From Gigantopelta aegis (Eukaryota; Mollusca; Gastropoda; Neomphalida; Peltospiridae): a DNA stretch of 64,000 nt. Positions 63,836-64,000 of the stretch are shown here, in pieces. The stretch is from positions 76,119,081-76,183,080 of the forward strand of contig NC_054704.1 in NCBI RefSeq assembly GCF_016097555.1, given 5' to 3'. Within the stretch, counting starts at the first letter, position 1, and each line of letters starts with the position of its first letter. The position numbers were made by a program, and so were the translations under genes. Under the pieces are notes generated by a model. That model was not told the origin of the DNA and searched no databases. It saw only the letters and a list, made by a program, of their open reading frames with translations.

Positions 63836-64000
63836 CGTAAAAAGTTCAAATTGCATTGTTTCACAGGTGTTGATTCTTGAAATATAATCTACACCTTGAA
63901 CAATAGTGTGACATCACAGGTATGGATTAACTATGCATGTTAAGAGTATGTTTATGCAGTAACAGGATTGTACTGTGTTCTTAAGTGACACTGCATGATG

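Overview
This is eukaryotic DNA, AT-rich, with split genes, AT-rich introns, microsatellites and a very dense load of transposons. Four kinds of tRNA-headed SINE (called A to D here) share one or two tails ending near GTCGTTAAAYAAAACAAACTTT and occur about 30 times. From memory these SINEs look molluscan, most likely gastropod. That is inference: there is no species-diagnostic gene here. There are no bacterial genes, rRNA genes, CRISPR arrays or convincing true tRNA genes.

The main gene is on the + strand and recognisable as EFCAB7, an EF-hand protein that with IQCE anchors the EVC-EVC2 complex at the base of the primary cilium (Hedgehog pathway). Its start codon is at 22425. Five coding exons (22425-31175) give the conserved N-terminus and two canonical EF-hand loops. 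From 34.6 to 56.9 kb lies an array of twelve intact copies of one 66-bp exon, all phase 1-1, with AG acceptors and GT donors. Between them lie decayed copies. Together they could add 12 x 22 = 264 residues of acidic/Ser/Lys linker where vertebrate EFCAB7 has a short linker. Two further conserved exons follow (61124-61179, 61715-61778), and the gene runs off the right edge. I consider the exon array the most unusual content of the window.

Layout: 0-8.9 kb is transposon and SINE debris (Tc1 remnant, LINE ORF2 3' end, SINEs, microsatellites). 8.9-11.5 kb holds the last exons of an unrecognised - strand gene, whose last intron carries a minisatellite built from its own splice-donor region. 12.6-13.3 kb has two SINEs. 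13.4-18.9 kb is a - strand Ty3/Gypsy element with SCAN-like Gag, Gmr1-like domain order and two bodies sharing one LTR. It ends at a 200-N gap (18858-19057). 19-21.3 kb has a Tc1-type MITE and SINEs. About 21.4-21.6 kb is a possible EFCAB7 promoter/first exon. 22.4-64 kb is EFCAB7, with pogo-like elements, foldback MITEs, SINEs, a SINE-derived tandem repeat, a 3.06-kb hAT element, a 1.54-kb Tc1 element and a 20-copy 72-bp minisatellite in its introns.

The array grew by at least two duplication steps: a ~0.94-kb unit (one live exon plus one dead exon) in tandem, and a larger 6-7-kb unit (42.3-49.7 kb versus 49.8-55.6 kb). The transposons nested in only one copy of each unit give a relative order of events. 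All exon, phase and repeat calls were made by reading the sequence by eye; homology statements rest on remembered family features and no search was run.
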